DNA of 35,774 bases from an uncultured Pelagibacteraceae bacterium (GTDB lineage: Bacteria; Pseudomonadota; Alphaproteobacteria; Pelagibacterales; Pelagibacteraceae): the NCBI GenBank assembly GCA_902590295.1, contig CACIWH010000005.1:1-35774 (forward strand). Direction: 5' to 3'. The first letter of the stretch is position 1. The number at the start of each line of letters is the position of its first letter. Positions 8,326 to 17,006 of the stretch are shown here, in pieces. The notes beneath the pieces are model-generated. The model saw nothing but the letters and a program-made list of their open reading frames with translations. It was not told where the DNA came from and made no database searches. The position numbers and the translations under genes are program-made.

Positions 8326-9411
8326 TCAACTATAATTAATAATTTTATCCTCATTAAGATAAACATCTAAATTTATTTTGTTTGTAAATTTTTTATTTAA
8401 CTGATTAACTATTTCCTTTATATGCAATTGTCCAATTTTTTTTAGGTTTTTACCACTTTTAAACAAAAAAAACTGATTAATATGTTTTTTTTGTATTAGA
8501 GATTTAGTTAATTCTTTTCCACCTTCTATTAAAAGATAATATATATTCAATTTAAATAATTTCTTTTTGATTTCTGTAAAATCTAGATTATTACCATTAT
8601 CCAAATTAATTTTATAATATTTAATTTTATTTTTTTTAAGCATAGATAATCTTTTTTTATTTGATCTGTTGTAAAAAAAAATACATTTTTTTTTATCATT
8701 TTTAAAAATATTAAGATTTTTTTTATAATTTAAATTTTTATCTAAAATAATTTTTATAGGTGAATAATTTTCTAAACCCTTAATTCTACAATTTAAAAAA
8801 GGATTATCTTTATTTAGTGTTTTAGATGAGATTAGTATTGCGTTATTCTTATATCTTAATAAGTGTGAGGTTTTTCGAGATAATTCATTAGTAATATTCT
8901 TATTTTTTTTTTTTGAGTAAATATAATAGTCATTAGAGCATGCTAATTTTGCAGTAATGTAAGGTAATTTATTTTTTCTAATGTAAAAGTAACTTTTATA
9001 AAAGTCAGTAATTTCTTTCATCTTAATTTGTTTTGTAGAAATATTATAATTTCTCAAAACTTTTTTTAGTTTATTGGCTGTCCTTTTATCAATATCATTA
9101 GACCCATATACAATTTTTGATATTTTTTTTTTAATTATTAAATCAGTGCAAGGTGGTGTTTTTCCGTGATGTGTGCATGGCTCCAAAGTTACATAAATAG
9201 TAGAACCTTTAAGATCATTTGTATTTGCTAAACGAATAGCGTTAACCTCGGCATGGGGTCTTCCATTAATTGATGTTTTGGAGAGTGATAAAATTTTATT
9301 ATTCTTAACTATAACACAACCAACAGATGGATTTTCTCCGGTCAAACCTTCATGTTGTTTGGCCAGATTTAAAGCTAATTTGAGGTAAAATTTATCGTTT
9401 TTTGAAGACAT
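8326..9411 (-). CDS. ribD: Bifunctional riboflavin deaminase/reductase RibD
   Basis: A 361-residue protein catalysing two consecutive steps from the GTP cyclohydrolase II product. The N-terminal deaminase has the zinc motif HAEVNAI (H53, E55) and [13 protein letters not shown] (C79, C88). The C-terminal reductase (from about residue 148) is diverged and very lysine/asparagine rich but keeps [12 protein letters not shown], a DNPFLNCRI segment and [11 protein letters not shown]. It overlaps the end of nrdR by 20 bases, continuing the nrdR-ribD-ribE order standard in proteobacteria. Confidence 0.94.
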   Translation of the reverse strand: MSSKNDKFYLKLALNLAKQHEGLTGENPSVGCVIVKNNKILSLSKTSINGRPHAEVNAIRLANTNDLKGSTIYVTLEPCTHHGKTPPCTDLIIKKKISKIVYGSNDIDKRTANKLKKVLRNYNISTKQIKMKEITDFYKSYFYIRKNKLPYITAKLACSNDYYIYSKKKNKNITNELSRKTSHLLRYKNNAILISSKTLNKDNPFLNCRIKGLENYSPIKIILDKNLNYKKNLNIFKNDKKKCIFFYNRSNKKRLSMLKKNKIKYYKINLDNGNNLDFTEIKKKLFKLNIYYLLIEGGKELTKSLIQKKHINQFFLFKSGKNLKKIGQLHIKEIVNQLNKKFTNKINLDVYLNEDKIINYS

Positions 9412-9850
9412 CTATCTTGTCTACAAATTGAACGAAATCTTTTTCTTCTCTAAAATTTCTATATACAGATGCAAATCTAACATAAGCAACTGGATCTAAG
9501 TTTTTAAGACCATCCATTACCATTGTTCCTATCGTACTAGACGAAATCTCACTTTGACCAATTTCTTCTAACGAATTAGATATTTTCGTTATAAATTTTT
9601 CAACCGTGTCTGTATCTATTGGCCTTTTCTTTAATGCTATGTAAATAGATTTAGATAATTTTTCTCTATCAAAGGGAGACTTTCTACCGTTTTTTTTAAC
9701 AATTATAAGTTCTCTTATTTGAATTCTTTCAAATGTAGTAAACCTTTCACCACATGTAGTACAAAGTCTTCTTCTTCTAATTGCAGTTCCGTCCTCTGTT
9801 GGTCTAGAGTCCACGACTGAAGTTTCCCCTTTTTTACACGGACAGATCAT
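9392..9850 (-). CDS. nrdR: Transcriptional repressor NrdR
   Basis: A 152-residue ATP-cone repressor of ribonucleotide reductase genes. The zinc ribbon is at the N-terminus: C3-P-C5, then [19 protein letters not shown] with C30 and C33, then GERFTTFE. The ATP-cone follows ([19 protein letters not shown]). An oddity is the first knuckle, which is CPC, one residue shorter than the usual CPxC. The nucleotide sequence reads cleanly as ATG ATC TGT CCG TGT, so it is not an obvious frame artefact. It sits 5 bases after glyA and overlaps ribD. Confidence 0.95.
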   Translation of the reverse strand: MICPCKKGETSVVDSRPTEDGTAIRRRRLCTTCGERFTTFERIQIRELIIVKKNGRKSPFDREKLSKSIYIALKKRPIDTDTVEKFITKISNSLEEIGQSEISSSTIGTMVMDGLKNLDPVAYVRFASVYRNFREEKDFVQFVDKIDVFKKR

Positions 9851-9855
9851 TTAGG

Positions 9856-11166
9856 TTATTTTAAATTTTTATAAATTGGAAATTTAGAACAAAGATCGAT
9901 AACTTCTTTTTTTACTTCATTTTCAATTTTACTATTATCCTCTTGATTAGTTGATAAACCTTTAATAACTTTAGTTATCAAATTACCTACTAATTTAAAT
10001 TCCTCTAATCCAAATCCTCTTGTTGTTGCTGCCTGAGTTCCTAATCTAATTCCTGATGTAATCATTGGGCTTTCAGTATCAAAAGGTATTCCATTTTTAT
10101 TACAAGTTATGTTGGCTCTGCATAAACTGTCTGCTGCCATATTGCCTTTTACATTAAACGGACGTAAATCAACTAACATTAAATGTGTGTCAGTACCTCC
10201 GGAATAAATTTTAAATCCATTATTTTTTAATGTTTCTGATAACATCTTGGCATTTGCAAGTACATTAGAAATATAATTTCTAAATTCTGGTTTTAGTGCC
10301 TCTAAAAAACCAACTGCTTTTGCAGCTATTACATGCATTAACGGACCGCCTTGATATCCAGGGAAAACTGCAGAATTAAATTTTTTTGAAAGATCTTCTC
10401 TGTTTGTTAAAATTATCCCGCCTCTTGCACTTCTAAAAACTTTGTGAGTTGTTGATGTTACTACATCTGCATAATCAACTGGATTTGGATAACCTTTACC
10501 AGCTACCAGTCCAGAGAAATGTGCCATATCTACCATCAAATAGGCTCCAACATTATCTGCAATTTCTTTAAATCTTTTAAAATCTATAACTCTAGAATAA
10601 GCACTTCCTCCTGCAATTATTAATTTGGGCTTATGCTCCATAGCTTTATTTTCAATATCTTTATAATCGAGTAATTCACTTTCCTTATCTACTTCATAAC
10701 TTATTGCATTAAACCATTTGCCTGAAACAGATGCTTTAGAACCATGTGTTAAGTGACCACCAGAATTTAAACTCATTCCTAAAATAGTATCGCCTGGTTT
10801 TAATAATGCTAAAAATACAGCTCCGTTTGCTTGTGCACCAGAGTGAGGTTGAACATTTGCGAATTTACAATTAAATAATTTTTTAACTCTATCTATTGCT
10901 AAACTTTCTGCTGCATCAACATGATCACAGCCGTTGTAATATCTTTTACCAGGATAACCCTCAGCATATTTATTGGTAAGAACAGAACCTTGAGCTTGTA
11001 GTAACGCGTTAGAAACTATATTTTCTGAAGCTATTAGTTCTATATGTTGTTGCTGTCTTAGCAATTCATCATTTATAGCTTTATAAATTTCGGGATCAGA
11101 TGATGATAGATTGTTTTCAAAAAAACTTTGAAAACCCGGATTCACATATTTTTTTTCACTAGACAT
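9856..11166 (-). CDS. glyA: Serine hydroxymethyltransferase
   Basis: A 436-residue PLP enzyme interconverting serine and glycine with THF/5,10-methylene-THF. It shows [11 protein letters not shown] (42-52), [14 protein letters not shown] (67-80), [26 protein letters not shown] (211-224) and the PLP lysine K242 in [13 protein letters not shown]. That last motif differs from the common TTHKTLRGPRGG. The C-terminal [24 protein letters not shown] region and [14 protein letters not shown] are normal. It lies 7 bases after rpiB. In this window it connects logically with sarcosine oxidase, whose products are glycine and methylene-THF. Confidence 0.97.
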   Translation of the reverse strand: MSSEKKYVNPGFQSFFENNLSSSDPEIYKAINDELLRQQQHIELIASENIVSNALLQAQGSVLTNKYAEGYPGKRYYNGCDHVDAAESLAIDRVKKLFNCKFANVQPHSGAQANGAVFLALLKPGDTILGMSLNSGGHLTHGSKASVSGKWFNAISYEVDKESELLDYKDIENKAMEHKPKLIIAGGSAYSRVIDFKRFKEIADNVGAYLMVDMAHFSGLVAGKGYPNPVDYADVVTSTTHKVFRSARGGIILTNREDLSKKFNSAVFPGYQGGPLMHVIAAKAVGFLEALKPEFRNYISNVLANAKMLSETLKNNGFKIYSGGTDTHLMLVDLRPFNVKGNMAADSLCRANITCNKNGIPFDTESPMITSGIRLGTQAATTRGFGLEEFKLVGNLITKVIKGLSTNQEDNSKIENEVKKEVIDLCSKFPIYKNLK

Positions 11167-11173
11167 ATATTTA

Positions 11174-11596
11174 TTAAATTTTTTTAATTCTCCTCAAGTG
11201 TCTACCACCTTCAAATTTAGTTTTCAAAAAAATATTTACTAATTTATAGGCTAAATTTTTACTTATTAGCCTAGCACCTAATGTAATAATATTTGCGTTA
11301 TTATGCAATCTAGATAATTTAGTATTTTTCACATTATAACACACCACAGCCCTTATATTTTTTACTTTATTAGCAGACATTGCCATACCAGTCCCAGAAC
11401 CACAAACAAGTATTCCAAAACTTGATTTATTTCTTGAGACTATTTTTGCTAACTTTTTTGCGTAAATCGGATAATCTACAGATTTATTACTAAAAGGTCC
11501 TAAGTTTGTAATTATATAATTTTTTTTTTTTAATTTCTCGAAAATATGATCTTTTAAAGTAAAGCCAGCATGATCTGATGAAATAAAAATCTTCAA
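11174..11596 (-). CDS. rpiB: Ribose-5-phosphate isomerase B
   Basis: A 140-residue RpiB/LacAB-family isomerase interconverting ribulose 5-phosphate and ribose 5-phosphate. It has [15 protein letters not shown] (4-18), catalytic C65 in [15 protein letters not shown], and [12 protein letters not shown] (99-110). The only start giving the family N-terminus is a TTG at 11596 ([12 protein letters not shown]); no ATG is available near it. It begins one base after the stop of the upstream oxygenase gene, so low-efficiency coupled initiation is plausible. An rpiB-glyA-nrdR order is common in alphaproteobacteria. Confidence 0.92.
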   Translation of the reverse strand: MKIFISSDHAGFTLKDHIFEKLKKKNYIITNLGPFSNKSVDYPIYAKKLAKIVSRNKSSFGILVCGSGTGMAMSANKVKNIRAVVCYNVKNTKLSRLHNNANIITLGARLISKNLAYKLVNIFLKTKFEGGRHLRRIKKI

Positions 11597-11597
11597 T

Positions 11598-12188
11598 TTA
11601 ATTAAATTTATAGTCTAAAACACATGCTACCAAGTGTATCCTATTCTCTTCACCACCATTGAAAGCATTATGATATTTTGTATTATTAGTAATCCAAACT
11701 GATCCATCTGCTGGCATATGTTTTGCAACATTGTCTATAACCATAATTGAACCTGGATTAGTTATAATTGGTATATGCAATCTTGGTTCAGGATCTCTGT
11801 GCCAACTCAATGTAGATCTTGGTTCTTTTAATAAAATTCTAACACGTCCAATTTTATAATTCTTTTGTAAAGTTTCAACTACCTCTTTAAAATATGTTTC
11901 CTTATAGTCACTTATAAATTCTGAATATGCAGCTTCATCTATCATCTGATCTCTTAAAACTTCTTTTCCTGATTGATCAGGTTTTGTCCAAAAAACACCC
12001 CTTGCCTTATTGCCTTTGATAGAATCTGGGTCACCCGGAATTTGAGTTAAGGAAATAGCTCCAAAATTAGATACACCTTCAACACCTTGAAAATCTTTTA
12101 TTTTGAGAACCTGGCTATACGCCTCTTTTAATTTATTTATATCAAATTTTATTTTTTGTTTTTGAAAATCATTAAATGATAGTGACAT
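11598..12188 (-). CDS. 2OG-Fe(II) oxygenase, aspartyl/asparaginyl beta-hydroxylase-like
   Basis: A 196-residue cytoplasmic protein with no signal peptide. The jelly-roll iron site reads WHRDPEPRLHIPI (H130, D132) and YHNAFNGG (H173), followed by ENRIHLVACV, where R183 would bind 2-oxoglutarate. This His-x-Asp...His plus Arg layout, and the RLHIPI and VWITNNT segments, match the Asp_Arg_Hydrox (AspH-like) family. The substrate is unknown; members hydroxylate proteins, peptides or free amino acids. It starts 74 bases from divergent hemB and is followed at once by rpiB. I cannot name a partner from context. Confidence 0.7.
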   Translation of the reverse strand: MSLSFNDFQKQKIKFDINKLKEAYSQVLKIKDFQGVEGVSNFGAISLTQIPGDPDSIKGNKARGVFWTKPDQSGKEVLRDQMIDEAAYSEFISDYKETYFKEVVETLQKNYKIGRVRILLKEPRSTLSWHRDPEPRLHIPIITNPGSIMVIDNVAKHMPADGSVWITNNTKYHNAFNGGEENRIHLVACVLDYKFN

Positions 12189-12262
12189 AATTACTTTTTA
12201 TTAATAACTTATAGACTAAAATTATATATATTACTATTGTCGCATTAATATAATATTTGAGA

Positions 12263-13255
12263 ATGATTATCACTGGAAAATATCCTAATTTAAGAATGAG
12301 AAGGTCAAGAAAAGAAGACTGGTCAAGAAGACTTGTTAGAGAAAATACCCTCTCTGGAAGTGATTTTGTTTTACCCATATTTTTAACTAACGGAGTAAAT
12401 AAGAAACAAGAAATTAAGTCAATGAAAGGTGTTTACAGATATAGTATTGACAATTTATCTGGAGTTATTGACCGTGCAATAAAAAATAAGATTCCAATGT
12501 TAGCACTATTTCCAAATACAAACAAAAAATTAAAAGACATTAATGGATCAGAAGCTTTAAATGAAGATAATCTTGTCTCAAAAGCTATTATCAAAATAAA
12601 AAAAAAATATAAGAACAAAATTGGTATAATGTGCGATGTGGCTCTTGATCCTTATACTTCACATGGTCATGATGGTTTGTTAAAAAAAAATGAAATCTTA
12701 AACGATGAGACAATTAAAATTTTAATTAAACAATCATTATTACAAGCACAAATGGGTTGTGACGTGATAGCACCATCAGATATGATGGATGGCAGGATTG
12801 GTGAGATAAGAAAAGAGTTAGATAAAAATGGATATGAAAAAATTCAGATCCTTTCATATGCTGTTAAATATTCATCTTCTTTTTACGGACCTTTTAGAGA
12901 TGCTGTTGGTTCGAAAAGTTCATTAAAGGGTAATAAAAAAACATATCAAATGGACTATGGAAATGTAAATGAGGCCTTAAGAGAGGTCGCAATAGATATA
13001 AAAGAAGGCGCTGACATGGTTATGGTTAAACCAGGTTTGCCATATATTGATATAATTAAAGAAGTTAAAAATAATTTTAAAATACCAGTGTTAGCTTATC
13101 AAGTATCAGGTGAATATAGTTTATTATCAAATGCGATAAATAATAAAATACTTAATAGTGAGTCTGTATATGAAATACTTATGTCTTTTAAAAGAGCTGG
13201 AGCCAATGCAATAATATCCTATTACGCTGATTATGTAGATAAGATTATAAAATAG
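12263..13255 (+). CDS. hemB: Delta-aminolevulinic acid dehydratase (porphobilinogen synthase)
   Basis: A 330-residue enzyme joining two 5-aminolevulinates into porphobilinogen for heme. The ATG at 12263 is preferred over an in-frame TTG at 12257. It has the N-terminal RMRRSRKEDWSRRLVREN, the metal/substrate segment CDVALDPYTSHGHDG, the lysine-containing ILSYAVKYSSSFYGPFRDA and the Schiff-base region MVMVKPGLPYID, then YQVSGEYS. The DVALDPYTSHGHDG form lacks the cysteine triad of zinc-type enzymes, which indicates the Mg2+-dependent alphaproteobacterial class. The 74-base upstream gap shared with the oxygenase gene must hold divergent promoters. The stop abuts the recO stop with no spacer. Confidence 0.96.
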   Translation: MIITGKYPNLRMRRSRKEDWSRRLVRENTLSGSDFVLPIFLTNGVNKKQEIKSMKGVYRYSIDNLSGVIDRAIKNKIPMLALFPNTNKKLKDINGSEALNEDNLVSKAIIKIKKKYKNKIGIMCDVALDPYTSHGHDGLLKKNEILNDETIKILIKQSLLQAQMGCDVIAPSDMMDGRIGEIRKELDKNGYEKIQILSYAVKYSSSFYGPFRDAVGSKSSLKGNKKTYQMDYGNVNEALREVAIDIKEGADMVMVKPGLPYIDIIKEVKNNFKIPVLAYQVSGEYSLLSNAINNKILNSESVYEILMSFKRAGANAIISYYADYVDKIIK

Positions 13256-13936
13256 TTATTTAAAACAATTTATAAAACGTAGCCTTGAAGTTGGAAAGTT
13301 AATATTATTAGGAATAAATATATTTTTTTTCATATATTCACTTATTAAATTTAATGAGTCATAAATATCTCTATTAGAAATATCTACTTTAATATTTTCA
13401 ACTAAAAAATTAGGAACTTTCAATTTTTTTGATGCACTTTCAATGAAGTAAGCTTTTTTATTTTCTGTTTCATCATATTTACAATACTCGATAAGATTTA
13501 AATCAAAACCTATATATTTTAGCAAATTTAGTTCCCAGAAAATATAATCAGATTTCCAATTTTCGTTATCCAACAACAAAAATAATTTATCAATCAAATT
13601 ATAAATTTTTGAATTTTCTTGTCCGTCTACAGTCAAAATTTTAATCAAATCTAACATTGAAACTATGCAAGTAAACTTTATTTTATCTGAAAAAAATTTA
13701 GATGTGCATGGTTTTAAAATTTCAGTTTTAAAATATCCTAAGGTGTTATCACTTTTTGAATGATACTCTAAGTATAATTCATTTCCGCTTTGTAAATAAT
13801 TTTTTATTTTTTTTGATGTCGCACCATAAATTATACCTGCACACTTTCCATGTTTTTTTGTATAAAAATTTGCAATTATAGAATTTTCCTGGAAAGAAAT
13901 TTTTGATAGTAAAAAACCTGTATCACTCCAAATCAT
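13256..13936 (-). CDS. recO: DNA repair protein RecO
   Basis: A 226-residue recombination mediator that helps load RecA on SSB-coated DNA. The N-terminal OB-fold is visible (DTGFLLSKISFQENSIIANF, then KHGKCAGIIYGATSKK at about 30-45). The helical C-terminal half contains the ELNLLKYIGFDLNLIEYC segment, typical of the RecO LxxLGYxLDLxxC region. The full zinc-finger cysteine set is not seen. Its ATG overlaps the rnc stop by 4 bases. In most relatives era lies between rnc and recO; here it does not. It is convergent with hemB. Confidence 0.9.
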   Translation of the reverse strand: MIWSDTGFLLSKISFQENSIIANFYTKKHGKCAGIIYGATSKKIKNYLQSGNELYLEYHSKSDNTLGYFKTEILKPCTSKFFSDKIKFTCIVSMLDLIKILTVDGQENSKIYNLIDKLFLLLDNENWKSDYIFWELNLLKYIGFDLNLIEYCKYDETENKKAYFIESASKKLKVPNFLVENIKVDISNRDIYDSLNLISEYMKKNIFIPNNINFPTSRLRFINCFK

Positions 13937-14598
13937 ACTAATCTTAAAATTTCTAAAAGTTTTTTAGCTGCATTTTGTTCTGCTTCTTTTTTTGAATACC
14001 CTGTTGCAGATATATTTTTTGAATTTTTTATTCTTACTGAAACCTTAATTAATGGCTTATGTCTTGGGCCTTTATTGTCTAATAATTTATAAATTGGTAG
14101 AGACTTATGCAATTTTAGAGAATATTCTTGAAGTTTGGTTTTAGCATCTCTCTGAGTTATAAGACTTTTGTTTAAATATTTTCTCCAATTCTTTATAATA
14201 AATTTTTCAGCAACATCTAAACCTTGATCTAAGTAAATACATCCAATAACAGACTCTAAACAATCTGACAAAATTTTATTTTCTACAGTAGAATTATTTC
14301 TAGAATTTTTAATTAATATATAATCCTGAAGATTTATATCTTTTGCAATTTTAGCACATTGATTTTTATTAACCAGGGATGCTAATTTTTTATCTAAATC
14401 ACCTTCTTTGTCGTTAGGAAAAAATTTAAGTAGATTTTGAGATATAACTAAACCCAAAACTCTATCACCTAGGAATTCTAATTTTTCATTATTATCAACA
14501 GGATTAAAGCTTTTATGTGTAAAACCTCTTATTAATAATTTTTCATTTTTAAAATTTATTCCAATAGTTTTTTGAAAATTAGTAAGATTAGTTTTCAT
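13933..14598 (-). CDS. rnc: Ribonuclease III
   Basis: A 221-residue double-strand-specific endoribonuclease for rRNA and mRNA processing. The catalytic signature NEKLEFLGDRVLGL is at 37-50 (E41, D45), with a second acidic cluster in KILSDCLESVIGCIYLDQG (about 108-126). The C-terminal dsRNA-binding domain starts near residue 150 (DAKTKLQEYSLK) and ends with GYSKKEAEQNAAKKLLEIL. Length is normal. It overlaps lepB by one base upstream and recO by 4 downstream. Confidence 0.96.
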   Translation of the reverse strand: MKTNLTNFQKTIGINFKNEKLLIRGFTHKSFNPVDNNEKLEFLGDRVLGLVISQNLLKFFPNDKEGDLDKKLASLVNKNQCAKIAKDINLQDYILIKNSRNNSTVENKILSDCLESVIGCIYLDQGLDVAEKFIIKNWRKYLNKSLITQRDAKTKLQEYSLKLHKSLPIYKLLDNKGPRHKPLIKVSVRIKNSKNISATGYSKKEAEQNAAKKLLEILRLV

Positions 14599-15326
14599 TA
14601 AATTATTTTTTTAAAAAATCTTTCAATTCGTAGAATATTTTTCCAGTTCCAAAAATTGAAAATGCTACCTTCTTTAATATTTGTTGAAAAAAAAATAAAT
14701 TGTGCTTTACCAACTAAATTATCTTTATGCACATAACCAACACTAGATAAAAATCTACTATCTTTAGAACAGTCTCTATTATCACCTAAAAAAAAATAAT
14801 GATCTTTTGGGACTAAAAATTCATCTGAATTTTTATAACTTCCATTTTTATAATAAGTGGTTAAATATTCTTTATTGTTTAATAAAGTTTCTTTAAAAAC
14901 AACAGTATCTACAGCAGATTTTCCACAATATATTTTAGATTTAAAATTAATTTTTGATTTTAATATTTCAATATCATTTAAATATAAATTACCATCTATA
15001 AATTGAAGTCTATCTCCAGGTAGGCCAATAACTCTTTTTATATAATCTGTTCTATTATCTGTTGGAGTTTTAAAAACTATTACATCTCCACGCTTAGGTT
15101 CTGAAAACAGAATTCTATTTTTAATAGGGCCCATACTAAACGGAAAGGAATGTTTGCTATATCCATAAGATAATTTTGTAACAAATAGTCTGTCACCCAC
15201 TAACAAGGATGGTTCCATTGATGATGAGGGTATATAAAATGGTTGAATTAATAAAGATCTTATCAAGATAGCAATTACTAAAGCATAGAATATAGTTTTT
15301 AAATTTTCTAAAATTAATTTTTTCAT
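14598..15326 (-). CDS. lepB: Signal peptidase I
   Basis: A 242-residue membrane-anchored serine protease that removes signal peptides from exported proteins. One N-terminal transmembrane helix (about 12-28) precedes the catalytic serine S36 in IPSSSMEPSL. The box with the general base, K97, lies in DYIKRVIGLPGD. Box E is FFLGDNRDCSKDSR. It overlaps acpS by 4 bases upstream and rnc by 1 base downstream. The acpS-lepB-rnc order is typical of alphaproteobacteria. Confidence 0.96.
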   Translation of the reverse strand: MKKLILENLKTIFYALVIAILIRSLLIQPFYIPSSSMEPSLLVGDRLFVTKLSYGYSKHSFPFSMGPIKNRILFSEPKRGDVIVFKTPTDNRTDYIKRVIGLPGDRLQFIDGNLYLNDIEILKSKINFKSKIYCGKSAVDTVVFKETLLNNKEYLTTYYKNGSYKNSDEFLVPKDHYFFLGDNRDCSKDSRFLSSVGYVHKDNLVGKAQFIFFSTNIKEGSIFNFWNWKNILRIERFFKKII

Positions 15327-15712
15327 TTTATTTTTTGTAAAACTACATATGAAACAGAATGTTTCTTTTCATCTGATAAGGACAAATGAGCTTTAAAACC
15401 ATTTAAATTATATTTTTTTTTCAAAATTTTTTTTAATTTCTGATTAAATAAAAAATAAGGTTTACCTTTTTTATCATTTAAAATTGAAATATCTTTAAAA
15501 CATAAATTATCTCTAAAACCACTTCCAAGCGATTTAACAAAAGCTTCTTTAGCAGAAAATCTTTTAGCTAAAAATAAAATCTTATTTTTCTTTTTTCTTA
15601 AAGCAACGATTTCTTTTTGACTACAAATTCGGTTGATAAAATGTTTATTTTTAAATAATTTTTTAAATCTATTATTTTCTACTATATCTACACCTATACC
15701 AAATATTTTCAT
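15323..15712 (-). CDS. acpS: Holo-[acyl-carrier-protein] synthase
   Basis: A 129-residue phosphopantetheinyl transferase that converts apo-ACP to holo-ACP. It shows GIGVDIVENNRFKKL (5-19) with the Mg-binding aspartate, and RFSAKEAFVKSLGSGF (about 52-67) with the second metal site and CoA-binding lysine. The C-terminus has AHLSLSDEKKHSVSYVVL. It lies two bases after pdxJ and overlaps lepB. Confidence 0.95.
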   Translation of the reverse strand: MKIFGIGVDIVENNRFKKLFKNKHFINRICSQKEIVALRKKKNKILFLAKRFSAKEAFVKSLGSGFRDNLCFKDISILNDKKGKPYFLFNQKLKKILKKKYNLNGFKAHLSLSDEKKHSVSYVVLQKIK

Positions 15713-15714
15713 TT

Positions 15715-16428
15715 TTACTTAATAATTTTTTTAAAATTTCTTATAACTTTAGATATTCCAACTTTTATACTTTCACCTATAATAAAATGACCAATATTGT
15801 ATTCAGTAATGTGAGAAATTTTAGTTAACAATTTTGTTGTTTTATAGTCAAGTCCGTGACCAGCATGTACTTCGATATTATTATCTATTCCAAATTTGGA
15901 ACATTTCTTTATTTTATTTAATTCATTTGAAAAATTTTTATTATCTTTCACTAGCCTAGAAATTTTTCCGGTATGAAGTTCAACACATCTTGCACCAATC
16001 TTTTTAGATAATCTAATATTTTTAATTGTAGGGTCTATAAATAAGCTTGTTCTTATTTTTTTTTTATTTAAATTTTTTACAATCTTTTTTAATAAATTAA
16101 CATTCTTATTCAAGTTTAAGCCACCCTCTGTCGTAACTTCATTTCTCTTTTCGGGTACTATACAAACAAATTTAGGATTATTTTTAATAGCAATGTTCAT
16201 CATCTTAATATTAGCTGCCATTTCCATATTGATTAGATATTTTTTTTTACATAATATTTTTAAATCTTGATCTTTTATGTGTCTTCTGTCCTCTCTTAAA
16301 TGTACTGTAATCGAGTCTGCTCCAGAATTTTTAACAATCTTAGCAATTTCAAGAATATTTGGATGACCTTCTCCCCTAGCATTTCTTAATGTAGCCACAT
16401 GATCAATGTTTATACCTAATTTGGTCAT
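15715..16428 (-). CDS. pdxJ: Pyridoxine 5'-phosphate synthase
   Basis: A 237-residue TIM-barrel enzyme that closes the pyridoxine ring from 3-amino-2-oxopropyl phosphate and deoxyxylulose phosphate. The N-terminal LGINIDHVATLRNARG (3-18) is diagnostic, followed by GADSITVHLREDRRHI (about 34-49), FVCIVPEKRNEVTTEGGL (about 82-99), VELHTGKIS and EVHAGHGLDY. pdxJ next to acpS is a conserved proteobacterial pair. The start overlaps pyrE by 4 bases. Confidence 0.97.
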   Translation of the reverse strand: MTKLGINIDHVATLRNARGEGHPNILEIAKIVKNSGADSITVHLREDRRHIKDQDLKILCKKKYLINMEMAANIKMMNIAIKNNPKFVCIVPEKRNEVTTEGGLNLNKNVNLLKKIVKNLNKKKIRTSLFIDPTIKNIRLSKKIGARCVELHTGKISRLVKDNKNFSNELNKIKKCSKFGIDNNIEVHAGHGLDYKTTKLLTKISHITEYNIGHFIIGESIKVGISKVIRNFKKIIK

Positions 16429-17006
16429 TTTAAAAACCTGCTACCTGGTTTTGTTACAGGTATTTCTTTAATGTAAGAAGGTAAGTTATTTTTGGTATAG
16501 GTTGGAATTTCTAATTTCACTTGGGAAATTATTCTACTTTTAATTTTCGTTTTTGATGTTCTATCAATTAAACAAGCAAAACCAACTAGTTTAGCATTAG
16601 ATTTTTTAATTAATTTAACACACTCTAAACTAGATTTTCCTGTAGTAATTACATCTTCAACAATAAGAACTTTAGAATTTTTTTTAATGGAAAAACCTCT
16701 CCTTAAAGTAAATCTTTTATTTACTCTTTCACAAAATATAGTTTCTTTACCGAGTAATTTTCCTATTTCATATCCAATAATAATACCACCCATTGCTGGT
16801 GAAAGTATAATATCAATTTTTTTAATTTTTTTTCTAATCTTGGATGCAAGAGATCTAATAAACTTTTCAGACAGTTTTGGATAACTTAAAAGTTTAGCAC
16901 ATTGAATATATTGCGCTGAATGAAGACCAGAGGACAAAATGAAATGGCCTTCCAATAAGGCATTAGTTTTTTTTAAGACCTTTAAAGAGTTTTTTAAAGA
17001 AAGCAT
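16425..17006 (-). CDS. pyrE: Orotate phosphoribosyltransferase
   Basis: A 193-residue enzyme making orotidine 5'-phosphate from orotate and PRPP in pyrimidine synthesis. It shows NALLEGHFILSSGLHSAQYI (15-34), SPAMGGIIIGYEIG and the PRPP-binding loop VLIVEDVITTGKSS (about 113-126). The start chosen keeps the conserved N-terminus LLEGHF at its normal distance but overlaps the end of the upstream rel gene by 44 bases in a different frame, a fairly long overlap even here. Confidence 0.94.
   Translation of the reverse strand: MLSLKNSLKVLKKTNALLEGHFILSSGLHSAQYIQCAKLLSYPKLSEKFIRSLASKIRKKIKKIDIILSPAMGGIIIGYEIGKLLGKETIFCERVNKRFTLRRGFSIKKNSKVLIVEDVITTGKSSLECVKLIKKSNAKLVGFACLIDRTSKTKIKSRIISQVKLEIPTYTKNNLPSYIKEIPVTKPGSRFLK

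Noticed and set aside
8324..9411. FMN riboswitch or other known leader controlling the riboflavin genes
   Set aside because: The rib genes run without gaps from nrdR onward; no intergenic space for an FMN element exists in the window.
12172..12378. 68-codon minus-strand frame across the oxygenase-hemB gap with a hydrophobic C-terminus
   Set aside because: It is antisense to the conserved hemB N-terminus, and its hydrophobic part is a translation of the AT-rich promoter region.
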